Assembly (NCBI GenBank): GCA_044865965.1 | Contig: JBIOTP010000100.1 | Span: 1 to 21,231, forward strand | DNA length: 21,231 bases | Source of the DNA: Solirubrobacter sp044865965 | GTDB lineage: Bacteria > Actinomycetota > Thermoleophilia > Solirubrobacterales > Solirubrobacteraceae | Direction of reading: 5' to 3' | Part shown: positions 1 to 8,469 of the stretch, piece by piece | Layout: each line of letters begins with the position of its first letter | Numbering within the stretch: position 1 is the first letter of the stretch | The notes under the pieces: model-generated | The model's database searches: none | Seen by the model: only the letters and a program-made list of their open reading frames with translations | What the model was told of the DNA's origin: nothing | Program-made: the position numbers and the translations under genes

Positions 1-2
1 CT

Positions 3-23
3 CCACGGGCGAGCGCCCAGTGG
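3..23 (-). terminator. Stem-loop just after the membrane-protein gene
   Basis: CCAC-GGGC pairs with GCCC-GTGG around a GAGC loop, with one bulged A at 19. It lies 5 bp beyond the stop codon of the minus-strand membrane-protein gene, which suits a transcription terminator for the 3-gene group ending there. The window ends before a U-tract could be seen, so this is only a candidate. Confidence 0.35.
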
Positions 24-27
24 ACCA

Positions 28-777
28 CTACAGCCCGATGCCCGGGACCCCCGACCCGCCCGGGATCGCCTGCAGGTCGTCCCATGCCTTGGCGGCGATC
101 TCCCAGTCGGCCTCGGTGTCGCCGGCCTCGGTGTGGCGCAGCATCCGGATCAGGTAGGCCAGCGCGGACAGCATCGCGATCGCCGCGAACGCGATCTGGA
201 CGCTGAGGATGCCCTCCTCCGTCCAGTAGACGTCGTCGAGCTCGAGCAGCAGCGCGGACTCGTCGAGCACGAGCGCGACGCCGACGCCGAACGGGAACGC
301 CAGGTACTTGTCGACCTCGGAGCTCTTGGTCCCGATCGCCACGCCGCCGGAGGCGAGGCTGAGGATGCCGCCGGGCAGGAAGTGGTGGATGTGGCGGTCG
401 CCCACCACGACGTCCTTGATCGGGCCGAGGCCGCCCTTCGTGCGGATCGTCCACGTGATCGCGCGCGTCGTCGCGAACGCGACCGTGAACGACGCCAGCA
501 TGTTGAACAGCGAGTTCTCGCGCGTGCGGCTGACCCCGTAGCCCTCGCGCAGGACCATGAACGCCTTGGGGACGCGGCCCTGCGGGCGCCCCTCGGCGAC
601 CTCCTGGCGGCTCTGAGGCAGCATCCCCAGCCGCCAGACGCGCGTGAGCTCGGCGCCCATCACGGTCAGCACCGCGCCGCCGGCGAGGATGCCGAGGACG
701 TGGGTGCGGGCGGTCGGGTCCTTCTTGCCCGCCTGCTTGGCGGCCTTGAGCCGCTTAGACCTTTGCCGTACGCGCAC
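28..777 (-). CDS. Multi-span membrane protein with HIHH motif, function unknown
   Basis: A 249-aa integral membrane protein. The N-terminus is basic (many Lys/Arg in residues 1-25). About five hydrophobic segments follow, near residues 28-45, 88-108, 132-150, 158-176 and 190-210. Residues 127-132 read DRHIHH, and further on there is VLDESALLLELDDVYWTEEG. The His cluster and the acidic DE/DD residues near membrane segments could bind a metal; this is inference. The combination resembles an uncharacterised actinobacterial membrane-protein family. The start is a GTG overlapping the upstream gene by 23 bp, with an AAGGGG ribosome-binding sequence about 7 nt before it. The overlap implies co-translation with the 210-aa protein and the GMC oxidoreductase. 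No catalytic assignment is possible. Confidence 0.75.
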   Translation of the reverse strand: MRVRQRSKRLKAAKQAGKKDPTARTHVLGILAGGAVLTVMGAELTRVWRLGMLPQSRQEVAEGRPQGRVPKAFMVLREGYGVSRTRENSLFNMLASFTVAFATTRAITWTIRTKGGLGPIKDVVVGDRHIHHFLPGGILSLASGGVAIGTKSSEVDKYLAFPFGVGVALVLDESALLLELDDVYWTEEGILSVQIAFAAIAMLSALAYLIRMLRHTEAGDTEADWEIAAKAWDDLQAIPGGSGVPGIGL

Positions 778-1387
778 GCCGCCCCTTGCGCAGGTAGGCC
801 TCGGCCAGCTGGCTGAGGAAGATCCGTCCGAACTTCGCGAGCGCGCCGAGCTGCGCGCCGAGCCCCGGCCCGCCCGACCGGAACGTCGTCAGCTGGCGCG
901 CGAAGTCGCGCATGCGGATGCGCAGGATTCCGGCCCCGACCAGCTCGGCGCCCTCCTCCGCGTCCGCCTCGACGTGCCCGCGCAGGACCCGCGTGAACAG
1001 CGTCGTGGTGTCCTTCCAGACGTCGAAGCCGGCGTCGTCGCGCACGAGCTTGAAGCCGGACAGCGTCAGCGGGTGGCCGACGCCGTCGCGGAACCACAGG
1101 CGGTACAGCATCCGCTTCTCGCCCGGCTCGGTGTCGACGAACAGGTTGAACACGCCGCGCTCGACGGGCAGCTTGCCGCCGAGGGCGTCGCAGCGGATGT
1201 AGCCGCGCGCGGTGCCCCCGCGCCGCGGGTCGCCGGCGAAGCGGTCGATGTCCTCCATCTCGATCGTCAGATGGAACATCAGGGCGCCGGAGCCGTGGCG
1301 ATCGGGTTCGGCGCCGCGGGCGTAGTCGGCCTCGCCGAAGGTGACGTGGCCGAGCATCTCCTCAGTGAAGCGGACGCTTGCGGTCAT
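755..1387 (-). CDS. 210-aa protein resembling the C-terminal module of cholesterol-oxidase-like enzymes
   Basis: A soluble 210-aa protein with no signal peptide or membrane segment. It starts FTEEMLGHVTFGEADYARG and contains LPVERGVFNLFVDT, LYRLWFRDGVGHPLTLSGFK and TTTLFTRVLRGHVE, a beta-rich module. From memory this module appears in actinobacteria fused behind GMC oxidoreductase or alpha/beta-hydrolase domains in sterol-oxidase-like multidomain proteins. Here it is a separate gene: its ATG overlaps the TGA of the GMC oxidoreductase (ATGA at 1384-1387), so the two are almost certainly made together. Plausible roles are a lipid-binding or accessory subunit of the flavoenzyme. No catalytic motif is visible, and the family assignment rests on recall, not on a search. 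Confidence 0.72.
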   Translation of the reverse strand: MTASVRFTEEMLGHVTFGEADYARGAEPDRHGSGALMFHLTIEMEDIDRFAGDPRRGGTARGYIRCDALGGKLPVERGVFNLFVDTEPGEKRMLYRLWFRDGVGHPLTLSGFKLVRDDAGFDVWKDTTTLFTRVLRGHVEADAEEGAELVGAGILRIRMRDFARQLTTFRSGGPGLGAQLGALAKFGRIFLSQLAEAYLRKGRRARTAKV

Positions 1388-3081
1388 GTGGCGGCCGCCT
1401 CCGCGGCCCGGTCGGGTTCGAGCATGCGGTCGGCGAAGCGGTCGGCGAGCGCGGCGATGGTGAAGCTCGGGTTGGGGCCGACGGGGCCGGGCATCACCGA
1501 GCCGTCCGCGATATGCAGGCCGGGGTAGCCGAACACGTTGCCGTAGGAGTCGACCACGCCCTCGCTCGCGTCGCGGCCCATCGGGCAGCCGCCGAGCGGG
1601 TGGACGGTGATGACCCGGTTGAGGAACCACAGCGGGTTGTCGGCGAAGCGGCCGCCGAGCGAGTGCGCGACGGCGCGCGACGTCGTGCGCAGGCGCTCGA
1701 AGTAGGGGCCGGACTTCGAGCGCGTCCAGTCCAGGTCGAGGTGCCCGTTGCGCAGGAACATGCGCCCGTCGGGCGTGTCGCGGCCCATCCCGAGCAGCGG
1801 CAGCCCGCCGGCGGACAGCTCGGCGGGGTTCAGCAGGTCGGCGATCGCGCGCGTGACGTCGGTCTGCGGCGTGCCGCGGAGCCAGTTCTCGACCAGGAAC
1901 AGGCCCATCCGGCGCCAGCGCCACAGCGCCTTGGGCGCCGCAATCACGTGCAGCACCCAGGCGAGGTGCTGAGGGTAGCCCGCGTCCTGCAGGTAGAAGC
2001 CGCGGCCCTCGCCGCCGTCCAGCGCGTCCGGCATCCGCGCCGTGCTCGTGATCACCGGGCCGTAGCCGGGGTCCACGATCCGCGGGACGCGCTTGCCGTC
2101 GCGCACCTCGTGGGTGTTCAGGATCAGCGTCAGCAGGTCGCCGTTGCCGCAGAAGCGGGTCCCCAGCAGGCGGCTGATGCGCGGGAACGCGCTGCGGTTG
2201 CGCAGCAGCAGGTTGGTGGTGCCGAGCGTGCCCGCGCTCAGGACGAGGTGGTCGCAGCTCAGCGTGTGCAGCGCGCGGCCGTTGGCGGCGGCATCGCCGT
2301 TCAGGTCCGCGTAGTGGACCGCGTAGCCCCCGCCGTCGCGCGGCTCGAGCGCGCGCACGTCGCACAGCGTCCGCAGCTCGGCGCCGTGGTGGGCGGCGTG
2401 CGTGAGGTAGTTGTAGTCGAGCGTGTTCTTGGCGCCGTAGTTGCAGCCGACGTCGCACTCGCCGCACAGCCGGCAGGTCGTGCGCGTGCGGCCGTGGAGG
2501 TTCGGCAGCTTCTCGACGATCGCCTCGCCGGGCACCGGCGGGCGTCCCTCGTTGGCGAACGTCACCGCGAGCTTGGGCAGGAACCACTCCAGCCCGTTGG
2601 CCTCGGCGGCCGCCTTGAAGGCGATCGTCTTCGGCGTGCTGCTGTACGGCTCGTGCTCGAACGGGTAGCGCTGCAGGTTGAGCATGTCCTCGACGCGGTC
2701 GTAGTGCGGGTCGAGGTCGGCGCGCGTGACCGGCCAGTACTCGTAGCCGCCGTCGTGGAGGTCCTCCTGGACGAACCAGCGCTCGTCCTTGCGGATGAAC
2801 ACGTTGGCGTAGATCGGCGAGCCGCCGCCGAGGCCGGCCGACACGAGCGCGTCGATCCCGCGGAACGACCAGTAGTGGTACATGCCGGTGTGGCCGCGCG
2901 GCGGGTCCCAGAAGCTCTCGCTCGCCTTGTAGGGGCTGCGGGTGAACGAGCCCGGCAGGTAGGGGCGGCCGCGCTCGAGCAGGCAGACTCGCTTGCCGGC
3001 CTCCGCGAGGCGGTAGGCGGTCACCGAGCCGCCGAAGCCCGAGCCGACGATGACGGCGTCGTAATGGCCGTTCGAGGTCAT
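1384..3081 (-). CDS. GMC-family FAD oxidoreductase (cholesterol-oxidase-like)
   Basis: A 565-aa flavoenzyme. The Rossmann FAD-binding motif is at residues 10-38 (VIVGSGFGGSVTAYRLAEAG, ending LLERG). The GMC C-terminal signature is HPLGGCPMG (His494), then LHIADGSVMPGPVGPNPSFT with Asn537. The size and the mid-region SAGLGGGSPIYANV fit cholesterol/choline-oxidase-like GMC enzymes that oxidise an alcohol on a hydrophobic substrate. There is no Tat or Sec signal, so it is probably cytosolic. Cys203, 206, 209 and 213 form a C-x2-C-x2-C-x3-C motif (CRLCGECDVGC), which looks like an iron-sulfur ligand set. I chose ATG 3081 because the FAD motif begins 10 residues later and promoter-like boxes lie just upstream. 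The substrate cannot be told from sequence. Confidence 0.9.
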   Translation of the reverse strand: MTSNGHYDAVIVGSGFGGSVTAYRLAEAGKRVCLLERGRPYLPGSFTRSPYKASESFWDPPRGHTGMYHYWSFRGIDALVSAGLGGGSPIYANVFIRKDERWFVQEDLHDGGYEYWPVTRADLDPHYDRVEDMLNLQRYPFEHEPYSSTPKTIAFKAAAEANGLEWFLPKLAVTFANEGRPPVPGEAIVEKLPNLHGRTRTTCRLCGECDVGCNYGAKNTLDYNYLTHAAHHGAELRTLCDVRALEPRDGGGYAVHYADLNGDAAANGRALHTLSCDHLVLSAGTLGTTNLLLRNRSAFPRISRLLGTRFCGNGDLLTLILNTHEVRDGKRVPRIVDPGYGPVITSTARMPDALDGGEGRGFYLQDAGYPQHLAWVLHVIAAPKALWRWRRMGLFLVENWLRGTPQTDVTRAIADLLNPAELSAGGLPLLGMGRDTPDGRMFLRNGHLDLDWTRSKSGPYFERLRTTSRAVAHSLGGRFADNPLWFLNRVITVHPLGGCPMGRDASEGVVDSYGNVFGYPGLHIADGSVMPGPVGPNPSFTIAALADRFADRMLEPDRAAEAAAT

Positions 3082-3089
3082 CTGGCCCA

Positions 3090-3119
3090 ACCGTAACCGT
3101 GCGCTCACGCGATCGGCAA
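3090..3119 (-). promoter_or_regulatory. Candidate promoter of the GMC oxidoreductase operon
   Basis: On the minus strand, TTGCCG (3119-3114) is followed after 18 nt by TACGGT (3095-3090). This is a reasonable match to the TTGACA / TAnnnT pattern of actinobacterial housekeeping promoters. The ATG of the GMC oxidoreductase begins 8 nt after the -10 box, so the transcript would be leaderless or nearly so. This is consistent with the absence of a clear ribosome-binding site. Prediction only. Confidence 0.35.
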
Positions 3120-3122
3120 GTC

Positions 3123-4430
3123 TCAGCCGAGCAACGTCCGTCCACCCGTCGTGCTGAGCGGGAAGGCGTCGAGATCGAGCGCCACGACGGCCAGATCGGC
3201 GAACAGGGCGGCGCGGCGCAGATCCTCCTGCTGGTAGGGCTCGCCGTCGCGGCGGTCCAGCAGCGACAGCACGCCGATCGTCTTGGCCTCCCGCACCAGC
3301 GGCGTGACAACCATCGTGTAGGGCACGTAGCCCGTGCGCGCCGCGACCTGGCGGGCGAAGCGCGGGTCCTTGCGGCACTCGGGCACGACGACGCCCTCGC
3401 CGCTGGACACGACCGCGCCGGCCAGCCCCGCGCCGGGCGGCAGCCGTAGGCCGAGCACCTCGGACGCGCCGGCGCCCCAGGCGGCCTCGTAGACGAGCTC
3501 GCCGCCCGACGGGTCGGTGAGCGCGATCGAGCAGGCGGCCGCGTCGAACATGCCGGCCGCGGTGCGCACGATCGCCTCCATCACGCGCCGGCGGGCCGGC
3601 CCGCGGCCCAGGCTCTGCGCCAGCGACTCGCCGCGGTCGTGGGTGAGCGGCACGCCGATCGCCTCGGCGAACGCCGCCGCGGAGGCGATCCGCTGCTCCG
3701 GCAGCATCTCCAGGCCGCCCGCGAGCGCGGCCTGCAGCTCGGGGCTGATGCCGGGGGCGAGCCGGTCGAGCTTGGCGACGTCGCCGTAACGCGGCGGCGA
3801 GCCGACGATCAGCGTCCACAGCGTGGCGGCGAGGCTGAAGATGTCGCTGGCCGCCGACACGGTCCCGCCGGCGAACACCTCCGGTGCCATGTAGCGCGGC
3901 GTGCCGACCGCGATCGTGCCCTGGTCCTCGTCGCTGCCGAGCAGGCGGGCGACGCCGAAGTCGACCAGGATCACGCCGTCGTCGCTGAGGATCATGTTCT
4001 GCGGCTTGACGTCGCGGTGGACGATCTGCTGCTCGTGCACGTACTGGAGCGCCTCGCAGCCGTGGCGGGCGTACTCGATCGCGTCGCCCAGCCGCAGGCC
4101 GGGATCGCCCTCGCGCTTGAGCACGGCGCCGAGGTCGGTTCCCGGCACCAGTTCCATGACGATGTAGAGGCCCTGCTCGTCGCTCGAGTGGTCGAGCACC
4201 TTGACCACGCGCGGATGGCTCAGGCTCGCCAGCAGGCGCGCCTCGATCTCGAACCGCGCGGCGTGCCGGACGTCGAGCAGGCGCTTGATCGCGACGTCCT
4301 GCTTGCTGTCGCGGTCCACCGCGCGGTAGACGGCGCCCATGGCGCCGCTGGAGATCGGCGCGACGATGTCATAGCGGCCGTTGAGCGCCTCGCCGCCGAC
4401 CGCGGTGTCCTGCTGTTCTGGCCTCGTCAC
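3123..4430 (-). CDS. Ser/Thr protein kinase fused to a GAF domain
   Basis: A 435-aa cytosolic protein. The N-terminal Hanks-type kinase domain (about residues 20-260) has a glycine loop (SSGAMGAVY), catalytic Lys49 in VAIK, Glu64 in the C-helix, HRDVKPQN with Asp140, DFG with Asp157, and APE. The C-terminal part (about 285-418) has the pattern of a GAF small-molecule-sensing domain (GAGLAGAVVSSGEGVVVP, VTPLVREAKTIGVLSLLDR). No membrane helix is seen, so this is a soluble sensor kinase instead of a PASTA-type receptor. The glycine loop reads SSGAMG where GxGxxG is usual. It starts with GTG 16 bp after the stop of the next kinase, so the two are probably one operon. Substrate and ligand are unknown. 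Confidence 0.9.
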   Translation of the reverse strand: MTRPEQQDTAVGGEALNGRYDIVAPISSGAMGAVYRAVDRDSKQDVAIKRLLDVRHAARFEIEARLLASLSHPRVVKVLDHSSDEQGLYIVMELVPGTDLGAVLKREGDPGLRLGDAIEYARHGCEALQYVHEQQIVHRDVKPQNMILSDDGVILVDFGVARLLGSDEDQGTIAVGTPRYMAPEVFAGGTVSAASDIFSLAATLWTLIVGSPPRYGDVAKLDRLAPGISPELQAALAGGLEMLPEQRIASAAAFAEAIGVPLTHDRGESLAQSLGRGPARRRVMEAIVRTAAGMFDAAACSIALTDPSGGELVYEAAWGAGASEVLGLRLPPGAGLAGAVVSSGEGVVVPECRKDPRFARQVAARTGYVPYTMVVTPLVREAKTIGVLSLLDRRDGEPYQQEDLRRAALFADLAVVALDLDAFPLSTTGGRTLLG

Positions 4431-4446
4431 CGGCCCCGGCCCACCC

Positions 4447-5286
4447 TCAGCCCGCCGCGAACAGGCGGGCGGGCGCCGGCCTGCCGAGCGCGCGGAGCGT
4501 CTCCGTGATCAGCGCGCCGGCCGTGGGAGGGCGGTCGTCCGGGTCCTTGGCCAAACCGTCGGCGAGCACGACATCGAGCGCCGCGGGCAGCTCGGGCCGC
4601 AGCCGGGACAGGCTGGGCGGCGGCTCGACCACGTGCGCGTACATCGTCGCGGCGTCGGTGTCGCGCGTGAAGGGGGCCTTCCCGCTCAACGTCTCGAAGG
4701 CCGTGCAGGCGAGGGCGTACACGTCGGTCGCGGGCCCGATGCGCTCGCCGTCCAGCAGCTCCGGCGCCATGTAGTCGATCGTCCCGAGGACCTGGCCGGG
4801 CGCGGTGAGCGCCTCGCGGTCCGGGTCGCGCGCGAGGCCGAAGTCGCCGAGATAGACGCGCGGGCCGGGGTCGAGCAGGATGTTGGCCGGCTTGACGTCG
4901 CGGTGGATGACGCCATGGGCGTGGGCGGCGTCCAGCGCGTCGGCGACCGCGGTCAGGATCAGCATGCCGTGGTCGACGTCGACCGGCCCCCCGAGCAGCA
5001 CGTGCTTGAGCGTGCTCGTGACGAGCCGGGTCGCGATGTAGAGCTCGCCGTCGATCTCGCCCATCCCGTAGACGGGGATGACGTGAGGGTGCTCGAGCGA
5101 CTCGAGCAGCCCGCCCTCGCGCCGGAAGCGCTCGCGATAGACCGGATCGATGCTGACGTCCTCACGCAGCACCTTCAACGCCACCGCGCGTCCCGAGGTG
5201 CGGTCGATCGCGAGATACACGACGCCCATACGCCCGACGCCGACGATCCCCTCGATCCTGTAGTCACCGAGCTGTGGCCTGTCCAT
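4447..5286 (-). CDS. Soluble Ser/Thr protein kinase
   Basis: A 279-aa protein that is almost only a kinase domain: GVGRMGVVYLA glycine loop, Lys38 (VALKVL), HRDVKPANILL with Asp130, DFG with Asp148, then GTIDYMAPE. The C-terminal tail is very short, with no transmembrane or sensory domain. ATG 5286 (MDRPQLGDYRIEG) is preferred over an in-frame TTG at 5331, because kinase domains of this type begin about 8 residues before the GxYRI strand. It lies back to back with a kinase of exactly the same length and similar sequence starting at 5396. It is followed after 16 bp by the kinase-GAF gene. All catalytic residues are present, so activity is expected. Confidence 0.9.
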   Translation of the reverse strand: MDRPQLGDYRIEGIVGVGRMGVVYLAIDRTSGRAVALKVLREDVSIDPVYRERFRREGGLLESLEHPHVIPVYGMGEIDGELYIATRLVTSTLKHVLLGGPVDVDHGMLILTAVADALDAAHAHGVIHRDVKPANILLDPGPRVYLGDFGLARDPDREALTAPGQVLGTIDYMAPELLDGERIGPATDVYALACTAFETLSGKAPFTRDTDAATMYAHVVEPPPSLSRLRPELPAALDVVLADGLAKDPDDRPPTAGALITETLRALGRPAPARLFAAG

Positions 5287-5395
5287 AAGCGAGATCGTGC
5301 CTAGTGTCCCGGCTGGCGGGGTCCGGTGCAAGTCGCGCCTCTCCGGAAGTCGGGGTCGAGCCTGGACCCTGCGCCGTTATGCTTGGCGCGCTCGG

Positions 5396-6231
<836 letters not shown>

Positions 6232-6235
<4 letters not shown>

Positions 6236-7401
6236 CGGAACGCCTTCTTGATGAAGGCGCGGGCGTCCTTGGCGCCCCTGCGGACCACGCCGCCGTGGTC
6301 GACGCCCGGGTACGTCTTGTAGGTCACGTTCGTGTGGCGCTTCACGTAGGCCTGGTCGAGCTGGTCGGTGAAGAGCTTGAAGACCGTCGTGTCCGCCACG
6401 CCCTGCTCGAGCAGGACCGGCGTCCGGATCGTGAGGTCCTCCGGGTCGTTCGCGCCGATCGCGGCCTGCAGCGCGGTGAGGTCGGCGCCCTGGCGGAAGA
6501 TGCCCGCTGGCGCGAGGCCGCCCCAGGACGAGGGCTGCTCCAGCGCCGGCAGGCACTCGCTCAGCGTCTGCGGGTAGAGCGCGGCCGCGGAGTCGCTCAG
6601 CAGCGGCGCGATCTGGATGCTCGGGTTGGCGACCTCGACGCCGCGCAGGATCAGGCTGACCAGCGCGCTGATGCGGCTCGGGGTCGTCAGGTTGGGCAGG
6701 AGGTCCGCCTGCTCGCGCAGGTGCGAGGCGGGTGCGAACGCGACGGTGCCGCGGACGTCGAGCTCGGGCGTGAAGCGCTTGGCCAGCGAGGCCGCCCACA
6801 GCGCCGCGTGGCCGCCCTGGGAGTGGCCGGCGATCACGACCCGCTTGCCGATGCGCGGATCGAACTGCCGCGCGGCGCGGACCATGTCGAGCATGCTGCG
6901 CCCCTCGGAGCGGCCGATCAGGTAGGGGTGGACCGCACCCGGCGTCCCGAGCCCCTCGAAGTCCGTCGTCACGACCGCGTAGCCGGCCTTCAGCCAGCTC
7001 TGCAGCAGCGGGTGGTCATAGCCCCGTGTGACGTCGGAGTCCGACGGCGCGCATGTATCGGCGATCCCCGTCGTCCCGTGCCCCCACGTGATCACCGGCC
7101 AGCCGCCCTTCGGCGCGCGGCCCTTGGGGATGGCGACCGTCCCGGACTCCGCCGTCGGCTTGCCGTCCACGCCGGTCGAGCGGTACAGGAGGAGCCGGTC
7201 GGCTCGGGCGCCCTTCAGGAGGGCAGGTCCGGTGAGCTTGCGCCACCAGATCGCGTCGCCGTGGATCTTGCCGGGCAGCGGGCTGGGGGCCGTGTAGAAG
7301 ACGGCGCCGCCGGGGCCGGGGCGGACCTTCGCGACGGCGGGCGCCGCCGGGATGGCGAGGGCGAGCAGGAGGGCGAGCGGGAATGTGCGGCGCATTCGCA
7401 T
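6232..7401 (-). CDS. Secreted lipase / alpha-beta hydrolase (secretory lipase family)
   Basis: A 389-aa secreted hydrolase. Residues 1-24 are a Sec signal peptide ending in AVA-K. The mature part is an alpha/beta-hydrolase of the secretory lipase type: GHSQGGHA gives nucleophile Ser194, GVADTTV gives Asp337 and GVDHGG gives His369; WGHGTTG (106-112) is the likely oxyanion region. It should hydrolyse lipid esters outside the membrane. The start may be the second ATG (7395, residue 3): a TACCTT -10-like box at 7408-7403 sits 7 nt upstream of it, as in leaderless actinobacterial mRNAs, and no ribosome-binding site precedes the first ATG. Its TAG (6232-6234) overlaps the TAA of the convergent kinase (6233-6235), leaving no room for a terminator between them. 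Confidence 0.88.
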
Positions 7402-7456
7402 GAAGGTAGCCGGGGCCGTGCTTGGTGGGTGAACTGCGCCTTGATGCGCGCTGCTG

Positions 7457-7541
7457 CGAACTGCGGGCAGGGTGAGGGGGAGCCTGGGGGCGGCGGGGTG
7501 GCGGGTCGGGCGAACTTGCGGGCAGGGTGAGGGGGAGCCTG
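7457..7541. repeat. Direct repeat, two copies of about 30 bp
   Basis: Copy 1 is 7457-7486 and copy 2 is 7511-7541, starting 54 bp apart. They are identical except for one extra T in copy 2. The shared core, read on the minus strand, is CCCCCTCACCCTGCCCGC followed by A(A)GTTCG. They lie 56-140 bp upstream of the lipase start, so they could be regulatory sites, or copies of a dispersed intergenic repeat (related copies at 7751-7774 and 19544-19567). Confidence 0.75.
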
Positions 7542-7653
7542 AGGTGGCGATTTGGCGCGCGAGGGAGACCTAATTGACGAGACCTCAACACTAAACACGG
7601 GCATCGCGGGCGACTATCGCCGAACCTTGACGTTGATCGCGGAGGCTGCGGAC

Positions 7654-7700
7654 GGGTGGCTTACGAAGGTATGAATTATCCGTACCTTTGTAGGCCACCC
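7654..7700 (+). repeat. 18-bp inverted repeat / stem-loop
   Basis: The left arm 7654-7671 (GGGTGGCTTACGAAGGTA) pairs with the right arm 7683-7700 (TACCTTTGTAGGCCACCC) around an 11-nt A/T-rich loop. In RNA from the plus strand all 18 positions pair, two of them as G-U wobbles (7661/7693 and 7665/7689). On the minus strand these two become A-C mismatches. It lies in non-coding DNA more than 90 bp from any gene and has no following U-tract, so it is not a standard terminator. Confidence 0.7.
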
Positions 7701-7750
7701 CGGACCACACGCGCGCGAAACGGCCGCGCTTCGCGAAAAGCCGGCCGCGT

Positions 7751-7774
7751 CCCCTCTTCAATGCCCGAAGTTCG
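7751..7774 (+). repeat. Copy of dispersed intergenic motif
   Basis: The plus strand reads CCCCTCTTCA, then ATGCCCGAAG, then TTCG. This aligns with the minus-strand core of the 7457-7541 repeats and with 19544-19567: C-rich CCCCCTC, a variable CA-containing spacer, TGCC(C)G and AAGTTCG. A GC-rich hairpin region precedes it, as for the 19544 copy. Confidence 0.45.
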
Positions 7775-7796
7775 CCGGCGGCGAGAACCGGCCGGC
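7774..7796 (-). terminator. Hairpin directly after the NAD(P)-binding protein gene
   Basis: GCCGGC at 7774-7779 pairs with GCCGGC at 7791-7796 around an 11-nt loop, 2 bp beyond the stop codon at 7799-7801. The position fits a terminator for the long antiporter operon read on the minus strand. There is no U-tract, as is common in high-GC actinobacteria. Confidence 0.35.
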
Positions 7797-7798
7797 GG

Positions 7799-8458
7799 CT
7801 ACACCGGAGCCGAGCCCGGCACGATCCCCCGCACGGCCTCCTCGACGGGCACGTCCCCCGACAGCAGCTCGAACTGCGCGCGGATCGTGTTCGGCGCCGC
7901 CAAGCAGCGCAGCAACACCAGCGCCACGTCATCCCGCGGGATCTCGCCGCGGCGTGCCAGAGCCGGGGCCAGGTCCACGCGGCCGGTGCCCGGCTCGTCG
8001 GTGAGCATCCCGGGGCGCACGATGGTCCAATCCAGCCCGGACGTCTCCAGCGCGGTGTCGGCGTCCGCCTTCGCCTGCAGGTACGGGCGCATCCCCTCGG
8101 CGGCGTGCTCGACGTCGCGGGTGCCCATGCTGGAGACGAGGAGGAAGCGCGCGACGCCGAGCTCCTGGGCCGCCTCGATGCACTTGACCGCGCCGCCGAG
8201 GTCCACGGTGCGCTTGCGCTCGGGCCCGCTGCCGGCGCCGGCGCCCGCGGCGAACACGATCGCGTCGGCGCCGCCGACGTGGGGGCGGAGGTCGTCGTGC
8301 TCGAGGTCGCAGAGGACCGGGTGGGCGCCGTCGGACTCGAGGTCGGCGGCGTGGTCGGCGTTGCGGATGAGCCCGCGCGCGGTGTGTCCGTCGCGGGCCA
8401 GCAGCCGCAGCAGGCGGCGCGCGATCTTGCCGTGCCCGCCGGCGACGAGGACGTCCAT
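7799..8458 (-). CDS. NAD(P)-binding Rossmann-fold protein (atypical SDR, NmrA/YtfG-like)
   Basis: A 219-aa cytosolic protein. It begins MDVLVAGGHGKIARRLLRLL, the GxxGxxG-type dinucleotide-binding strand-turn-helix of the atypical short-chain dehydrogenase family. It continues with ADAIVFAAGAGAG, FLLVSSMGTRD and YLQAKADAD (Tyr126 and Lys130 in the Y-x3-K position), then the LDWTIVRPGMLTDEPGTG motif. The length is normal for single-domain members related to NAD(P)H-binding quinone-reductase or NmrA-like sensors. The substrate is unknown. It starts 11 bp after the mrpD stop codon on the same strand, so it is probably the last gene of the antiporter operon. Confidence 0.85.
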   Translation of the reverse strand: MDVLVAGGHGKIARRLLRLLARDGHTARGLIRNADHAADLESDGAHPVLCDLEHDDLRPHVGGADAIVFAAGAGAGSGPERKRTVDLGGAVKCIEAAQELGVARFLLVSSMGTRDVEHAAEGMRPYLQAKADADTALETSGLDWTIVRPGMLTDEPGTGRVDLAPALARRGEIPRDDVALVLLRCLAAPNTIRAQFELLSGDVPVEEAVRGIVPGSAPV

Positions 8459-8469
8459 GGCCGGCGAGG

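Larger units (their letters stand above)
7402..7798. other. 397-bp non-coding region rich in repeats and stem-loops
   Basis: It lies between the 3' end of the NAD(P)-binding protein gene and the start of the lipase, both on the minus strand. Translated frames here have no protein-like character. The middle (about 7570-7700) is distinctly richer in A/T than the rest of the window. It holds a pair of direct repeats (7457-7541), an 18-bp stem-loop (7654-7700), a third copy of the repeat core (7751-7774) and a hairpin just after the 7799 stop. The lipase promoter must also be here. Confidence 0.7.

Noticed and set aside
1378..3096. 572-aa plus-strand open frame opposite the GMC oxidoreductase
   Set aside because: The composition is Ala/Arg/Val-rich without motifs, while the opposite strand has complete FAD-binding and GMC signatures.
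7457..7541. CRISPR-like repeat pair
   Set aside because: Only two copies with a single gap of 24 bp, no cas genes, and related single copies occur elsewhere; better viewed as a dispersed repeat.
7740..7800. Possible selenocysteine tRNA, because of CTCTTCAAT resembling a UCA anticodon loop
   Set aside because: The flanking bases do not form an anticodon stem, no acceptor or T-arm can be drawn, and a near copy at 19544 breaks the same pattern.
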